Positions 7,293 through 10,357 of a stretch of 10,357 bases of DNA are shown here, piece by piece (position 1 is the stretch's first letter; each line of letters opens with the position of its first letter). The notes below the pieces were generated by a model. That model did no database searches, was not told where the DNA came from, and saw nothing but the letters and a program-made list of their open reading frames with translations. The position numbers were made by a program, and so were the translations under genes. Source of the stretch: Deltaproteobacteria bacterium. Lineage in GTDB: Bacteria; Desulfobacterota; Dissulfuribacteria; Dissulfuribacterales; JALVPX01. The stretch covers positions 1 to 10,357 of the forward strand of contig JALVPX010000209.1 of assembly GCA_027031565.1 (NCBI GenBank), written 5' to 3'.

Positions 7293-7738
7293 GCCTTTTC
7301 CTTTTTCGCCCTCAGGATGGCCCTTTTTATGCGGTTATAGGTGCCGCATCGGCATAGGTTGGTATCCATGGCCTTCAAGACATCCTCCTCTGATGGATCG
7401 GGGTTTCTGTTCAGCAGTTCCAAGGCCTGCATGATCTGGCCTGGCTGGCAATAACCGCATTCCGGCACATCCTCCTTGAGCCAGGCCCTCTTCAAATAGT
7501 GATCCCTCGGCAGGCCTTCGATTGTCAGAATATCCCTGCCGGCTGCCTCTTTCACTGTAATTTGGCAGGAGCGTTCGGCCCTTCCATCGACATGTACTGT
7601 GCAACAGCCGCACAGGCCGATTCCGCACCCCCATTTGGTGCCAGTCAGGCCTATATGTTCTCTGAGAACCCATACCAGGGGCGTTTCTGGATCATCATTG
7701 TATGAATAAACTTTCCCATTGACTTTAAGTTGAATCAT
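7289..7738 (-). CDS. [2Fe-2S] subunit of the molybdenum hydroxylase (IorA-like)
   Basis: A 149-residue electron-transfer subunit with two [2Fe-2S] clusters. The N-terminal plant-ferredoxin-type cluster uses C38, C43, C46 and C58 (CGIGLCGCC...C). The C-terminal four-helix cluster uses C94, C97, C129 and C131 (CGYC...CRC). The length is normal for the IorA/CoxS family. The protein has no signal peptide of its own, so it would be exported together with the Tat-bearing large subunit, as is known for related enzymes. The start ATG is preceded by AGAGG. It is the first gene of the operon. No FAD subunit (CoxM/XdhB type) is encoded in the window, which fits the two-subunit IorAB arrangement that passes electrons to a cytochrome or the membrane. 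Confidence 0.95.
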   Translation of the reverse strand: MIQLKVNGKVYSYNDDPETPLVWVLREHIGLTGTKWGCGIGLCGCCTVHVDGRAERSCQITVKEAAGRDILTIEGLPRDHYLKRAWLKEDVPECGYCQPGQIMQALELLNRNPDPSEEDVLKAMDTNLCRCGTYNRIKRAILRAKKEKA

Positions 7739-7750
7739 GCTGCCTCTTTA

Positions 7751-7767
7751 GGCTACCTCTAAAAATT
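7751..7767 (+). repeat. Left terminal inverted repeat
   Basis: A 17-bp end of the MITE-like element, perfectly complementary to 7876-7892 when reversed. Confidence 0.85.
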
Positions 7768-7875
7768 AGGATTTTTGTTAAAGGGCAAGGCGCGCGAAAA
7801 AAAATAACCGTAGACATATTGTTGATATTTCGAGGATTATTTTTTGAGTGCAACGCAGCCATTGGGCTAAAATAC

Positions 7876-7892
7876 AATTTTTAGAGGTAGCC
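7876..7892 (-). repeat. Right terminal inverted repeat
   Basis: The second 17-bp end of the MITE-like element. It reads AATTTTTAGAGGTAGCC on the plus strand, the exact inverse of the left end. Confidence 0.85.
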
Positions 7893-7970
7893 TTTAGTCT
7901 CAGAGTTGTTTGAATGAAACATATAATACGTGTCAAGTGAACAAATAGCCAGCTCAAAAAGTGAGGGGGA
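7893..7970. other. Upstream region of the molybdenum hydroxylase operon
   Basis: This short non-coding stretch between the element and the neighbouring terminator should contain the original operon promoter. A TTGACA hexamer is visible on the minus strand (7931-7936), but no good -10 lies at the usual spacing. A weak palindrome, ACACGTATTATATGT, overlaps it. I cannot assign a promoter with confidence. Confidence 0.4.
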
Positions 7971-7997
7971 AATAAAAAAGCCGGCCTAAGGCCGGCT
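7971..7997 (-). terminator. Rho-independent terminator of the KHEM-repeat gene
   Basis: On the minus strand, a 7-bp GC-only stem (GCCGGCC/GGCCGGC, 7980-7996) with a TTA loop is followed by TTTTTTATT. It lies 30 bp past the stop of the small exported protein, giving textbook intrinsic terminator form and position. Confidence 0.9.
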
Positions 7998-8026
7998 CAA
8001 CTCACCTTGCATAGGTGCTGATATTC

Positions 8027-8269
8027 TTATTTGTGCCCCTTCATTTCGTGTTTCATTTCATGTTTCATCTCATGTTTCATTTCATGCTTTGCCTCATCCT
8101 TCATCTTGGTGGCATTGCATTCCTTTGCCTTGTCCTTCATTTCATGTTTAAGTTCATGTTTTACCGCCTCTACGGCCCCTTTTGCTGCCTCGGAGGCATG
8201 GGCAAGGCCTGTTAAGGAAACACCCAAAACGAACATCATGCTTAATGTCAATGCTGCGAGTTTTTTCAT
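8027..8269 (-). CDS. Small exported His/Met/Lys-rich protein with KHEM repeats
   Basis: An 80-residue protein with a clear Sec signal peptide (MKK, hydrophobic core to ~22, likely cleavage after AHA at residue 25). The mature part is ~55 residues, helical and highly charged. It has KHEL-KHEM at 37-44 and four tandem KHEM units at 61-76, followed by KGHK. A single cysteine (C51) is present. Regularly spaced His and Met suggest binding of copper, nickel, zinc or another soft metal in the periplasm, but no named family was recognised, so this is inference. The start ATG has AAGGAG about 10 bases upstream. The gene stands alone, with its own terminator and a sigma-54-type promoter match upstream. 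A charged amphipathic helix without metal function is the main alternative. Confidence 0.85.
   Translation of the reverse strand: MKKLAALTLSMMFVLGVSLTGLAHASEAAKGAVEAVKHELKHEMKDKAKECNATKMKDEAKHEMKHEMKHEMKHEMKGHK
8042..8089 (-). repeat. Four tandem 12-bp units encoding KHEM
   Basis: Four consecutive 12-bp copies (8042-8053, 8054-8065, 8066-8077, 8078-8089) each encode Lys-His-Glu-Met. The copies differ only at silent positions: His CAC versus CAT, Glu GAA versus GAG, and Lys AAA versus AAG. This is consistent with selection keeping the peptide repeat. Confidence 0.9.
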
Positions 8270-8332
8270 TTCTCTCTACTCCTTTCCTTTAATTATTCAT
8301 TATTTGATTACATATCCTTGGTTCTTTATATA

Positions 8333-8349
8333 AGCATTGTCTGTGCCAT
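8333..8349 (-). promoter_or_regulatory. Candidate sigma-54 (-24/-12) promoter
   Basis: The minus strand reads TGGCACAGACAATGCTT. The consensus is TGGCACG-N4-TTGCW, so the GG and GC pairs are at the required 12-base spacing and only two consensus positions differ. Transcription would start near 8322, leaving a leader of about 50 bases before the ATG at 8269. No activator binding site could be identified upstream. Confidence 0.6.
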
Positions 8350-8737
8350 TCAGAATTATTTAATAATTTTAATTAGTTATATATGTATCTGCATAGCACA
8401 AACGTCTTGATTCCAATCGCTGGACCTTCTTTTAAAGATTGTGTATGAAACCGCCTTCAAATGGTAATAATATGTGCAACTTGTGATTAATTTTGCTTTA
8501 ATTGTTGCTACTTACCAAGTTGAATGAATTGCAGGATTTCAAGAAAATAGAAGACAGGGCAAACAATTCACAGGTTTCCAGTATCAGCCCGGATTCATTC
8601 TTGTTCAGCCTTGAATAATCAATGCCCCATAATGTTACTTCTCAAATTATATCTTATGTAGTGCTTTGCCGACAACAAACCGGTAATGTGGCCTAAACGC
8701 TATTGCCCTAAGCGCCGTAAGTAATTATTTTCCCTGC
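8350..8737. other. AT-rich intergenic region between divergent genes
   Basis: About 390 bp with no convincing gene, RNA or repeat. It should hold the obgE promoter and any activator sites for the sigma-54-type promoter. A 7-1-7 palindrome, AATTATTTAATAATT (8354-8368), is present, but such AT palindromes arise easily by chance. No -35/-10 pair for obgE stood out. Confidence 0.5.
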
Positions 8738-9751
8738 ATGAATTTTATTGATCAGGCCAAAATATATGTCAAGGCTGGTGACGGCGGCCCGGGTTGTATC
8801 AGTTTTCGGCGGGAAAAATACGTTCCGAAGGGCGGCCCTGACGGCGGAGACGGCGGCAGGGGCGGAGACGTGATCATAAAGGCCGACCCCCGCCTCAACA
8901 CACTCCTGACGTTTCAGCGAAACCGCAGATTCAAAGCAAAGAATGGCAGGCCTGGCATGCCAAAGAACATGCACGGTAAAAATGGTGCAGACCTCGTTAT
9001 CAATGTGCCGCCCGGCACCGTGGTCAAGGACTGGAGAACAGGCAGGGTATTGGCGGATCTCGTGAGGCCTGGCGAGACCTTTCTGGCTGCAAAAGGGGGG
9101 CTTGGCGGCAGGGGCAATGCCCGCTTTGTGACTGCTACCAGGCAGGCCCCAAGGCATGCACAGCCTGGCACGCCAGGTGAAGAGCGTGAATTGCTGCTTG
9201 AACTCAAATTGATAGCGGATGTAGGCCTGGTCGGCCCCCCAAATGCAGGGAAATCCACCTTGCTGTCTGCTGTTTCCGCTGCCCGGCCCAAGATCGCAGA
9301 CTATCCATTCACCACGATTTCCCCTAATCTTGGGGTAGTGTGCCTGCCGGGTCACCGAAACATCATAGTGGCAGACATTCCAGGTCTCATTGAGGGTGCC
9401 CACAAAGGCGTTGGCATGGGCCTTGATTTCCTGCGTCATATAGAACGGACAAAGGTGCTGCTTTATGTTATAGATGCTGGAACACAGGACATTGAACAGG
9501 CACAAGAAGATTTTCGGGTAACCAGGCGGGAATTGCAGAAGTATGGAGCAGAGCTGCTGAAAAAGCCCCAGGCGATTGCCTTGAACAAGATAGACCTTTT
9601 GGATGAGGAACAAGTGACCAAACTTGTTGAGGAGTTTCAGGGAGTTGGATTGCCCGTGTATGCAATTTCAGCCGCAGCACAAAAGAATCTCAGTGAGCTG
9701 CTGGAAGGCCTTTTTTCAATGCTCCATGAAGATGACGACCTTACGCAATGA
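8738..9751 (+). CDS. obgE: Obg/CgtA-family ribosome-associated GTPase
   Basis: A 337-residue essential GTPase that acts in 50S ribosome assembly and stress or growth control. The glycine-rich N-terminal Obg fold spans residues 1-158 (start FIDQAKIYVKAGDGG, then SFRREKYVPKGGPDGGDGG). The GTPase domain follows: G1 GPPNAGKS (166-173), G2 FTT (191-193), G3 DIPG (213-216), G4 NKID (283-286) and G5 SAA (311-313). There is no long C-terminal extension, only a short acidic tail (EDDDLTQ). The start fits the family N-terminus exactly, yet no clear Shine-Dalgarno sequence precedes it (TTATTTTCCCTGC). The usual upstream rplU-rpmA pair is absent; instead there is a long intergenic region. The proB ATG overlaps its stop (ATGA). 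Confidence 0.97.
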   Translation: MNFIDQAKIYVKAGDGGPGCISFRREKYVPKGGPDGGDGGRGGDVIIKADPRLNTLLTFQRNRRFKAKNGRPGMPKNMHGKNGADLVINVPPGTVVKDWRTGRVLADLVRPGETFLAAKGGLGGRGNARFVTATRQAPRHAQPGTPGEERELLLELKLIADVGLVGPPNAGKSTLLSAVSAARPKIADYPFTTISPNLGVVCLPGHRNIIVADIPGLIEGAHKGVGMGLDFLRHIERTKVLLYVIDAGTQDIEQAQEDFRVTRRELQKYGAELLKKPQAIALNKIDLLDEEQVTKLVEEFQGVGLPVYAISAAAQKNLSELLEGLFSMLHEDDDLTQ

Positions 9752-10357
9752 GTTTTAACGGCGACATATTGAAAGAAAATCCAAGAGACCTGATCAGAGA
9801 GGCCCGGAACATAGTTATAAAGGTGGGAAGCGCGGTATTGTCTGGCCCCCACGGCCTTGACCTGCCAGTGATTGAATCCCTTACTGAACAGATAAGTCGT
9901 GCCAAAGAAGGCGGCGCAAAAGTCACTCTTGTCTCTTCCGGGGCCGTGGCAGCAGGAATCGGCAGGCTTGGTGCGCGCGAAGAGATGGGCACTGTGCCCG
10001 AAAAGCAGGCCCTTGCTGCAATCGGCCAGGGGCGTCTCATAAGGAGCTATGAAGAGGCCTTTGACCGTTTTGGCGTAAAGGTGGCGCAGGTTTTGGTGAC
10101 CAGGGAAGGCCTCATCCCGAGGCACCGTTTCCTGAATGCCAGAAATACCCTTAATACCCTGCTCGATTGGGGCATCGTGCCAATAGTTAATGAAAATGAC
10201 ACGGTTGCAACTGATGAGCTGCAGTTTACGGATAATGACGCACTTTCAGCCCTCATAGTCCATCTGGTGGAAGCCGATCTGCTCATCTGCCTCAGCGATG
10301 TGGACGGCCTCTATGATGCCGACCCCCGGACGCACCCCGAAGCCAGGCGCATATCTC
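9748..10357 (+). CDS. proB: Glutamate 5-kinase, 5' part (runs off window)
   Basis: The first 203 residues of glutamate 5-kinase, which phosphorylates L-glutamate in the first step of proline synthesis in the cytoplasm. The amino acid kinase fold is evident: IVIKVGSAVL (22-31), VTLVSSGAVAAG (59-70), EKQALAAIGQ (85-94), NARNTLNTLL (130-139), IVNENDTVATDEL (146-158), FTDNDALSA (160-168) and LSDVDGLYDADPR (182-194). The reading frame stays open to the window edge, so the rest of the kinase domain and any PUA domain lie outside. The ATG overlaps the obgE stop as ATGA and lacks its own strong ribosome binding site, which implies translational coupling. The obgE-proB order is common in Desulfobacterota and other bacteria. 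Confidence 0.95.
   Translation, partial: MSFNGDILKENPRDLIREARNIVIKVGSAVLSGPHGLDLPVIESLTEQISRAKEGGAKVTLVSSGAVAAGIGRLGAREEMGTVPEKQALAAIGQGRLIRSYEEAFDRFGVKVAQVLVTREGLIPRHRFLNARNTLNTLLDWGIVPIVNENDTVATDELQFTDNDALSALIVHLVEADLLICLSDVDGLYDADPRTHPEARRIS

Larger units (their letters stand above)
7751..7892. mobile_element. MITE-like 142-bp element with 17-bp terminal inverted repeats
   Basis: The left end, GGCTACCTCTAAAAATT (7751-7767), is the exact reverse complement of the right end (7876-7892). The match extends one more base on each side (A7750/T7893). The bases TTTA lie immediately outside both ends (7747-7750 and 7893-7896), which may be a target-site duplication. The core is AT-rich and partly palindromic: an A-run at 7797-7807 pairs with a T-run at 7837-7845, around ATAT repeats at 7816-7819 and 7825-7828. 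It encodes no protein. It sits 12 bp upstream of the molybdenum hydroxylase start codon, just before its ribosome binding site, so it probably lies in the leader or supplies the promoter. Confidence 0.7.

Noticed and set aside
7751..7892. Inverted repeats as part of a CRISPR array or riboswitch
   Set aside because: There are only two ends in opposite orientation with one core, no repeat-spacer periodicity and no known aptamer pattern. An element with terminal inverted repeats fits better.
7915..7936. TTGACA hexamer on the minus strand as a sigma-70 -35 box
   Set aside because: No TATAAT-like sequence occurs 16-18 bases downstream. The nearby TATAAT on the plus strand has no matching -35 and would drive no gene.
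8015..8333. Plus-strand frames rich in repeated FISCF/FHFMF units
   Set aside because: They are antisense translations of the KHEM repeat; the minus-strand gene has a signal peptide, ribosome binding site and terminator.
8354..8368. Palindrome AATTATTTAATAATT as an activator binding site
   Set aside because: It is a simple AT palindrome in an AT-rich region, directly next to the -24 box, where sigma-54 activators do not normally bind.
8708..9613. 301-residue minus-strand reading frame opposite obgE
   Set aside because: It lies antisense to a gene with every Obg motif intact, and its own translation shows no domain or plausible start signal.

Overview
The window most likely comes from an anaerobic or microaerobic Gram-negative bacterium, and I lean towards Desulfobacterota. 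Three things point that way: the obgE-proB order, the multi-domain radical SAM/methyltransferase protein, and a small Cys-containing protein of a type I associate with sulfate reducers. This placement is an inference from gene content. No rRNA or other taxonomic marker is present.

Layout. Positions 3-275 (+) hold a small acidic protein of unknown function. Positions 403-7738 (-) form a tightly packed five-gene unit, read right to left: a [2Fe-2S] subunit and a Tat-signal molybdopterin subunit of a periplasmic molybdenum hydroxylase, an XdhC-type cofactor chaperone, a family 2 glycosyltransferase of the kind annotated with arsenosugar loci, and a 1054-residue fusion. The fusion joins a PqqD-like segment, a radical SAM/SPASM-like enzyme, an ArsM-like methyltransferase with all three arsenic-binding cysteines, and a Zn-ribbon plus DUF5714-like C-terminus. 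Junctions are overlaps of 4 and 19 bp and gaps of 15 and 24 bp, so co-transcription is likely. Just upstream of the first gene lies a 142-bp MITE-like element with perfect 17-bp terminal inverted repeats, flanked by TTTA on both sides.

Positions 8027-8269 (-) encode a small exported protein ending in four KHEM tetrapeptides. It has a clear intrinsic terminator, and a good sigma-54 (-24/-12) promoter match lies about 65-80 bp upstream of its start. About 390 bp without a recognisable gene follows. Positions 8738-10357 (+) hold housekeeping genes: obgE, and the 5' part of proB, which runs off the window edge and overlaps the obgE stop.

How the genes may work together. XdhC would mature the molybdenum hydroxylase, whose two subunits would be exported together by Tat. 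The fusion protein and glycosyltransferase would act in the cytoplasm on a small metabolite or peptide, with methylation of arsenic (or a related metalloid) the best-supported chemistry. The co-occurrence of these four activities is the most unusual aspect of the window. The product is unknown and cannot be read from sequence.
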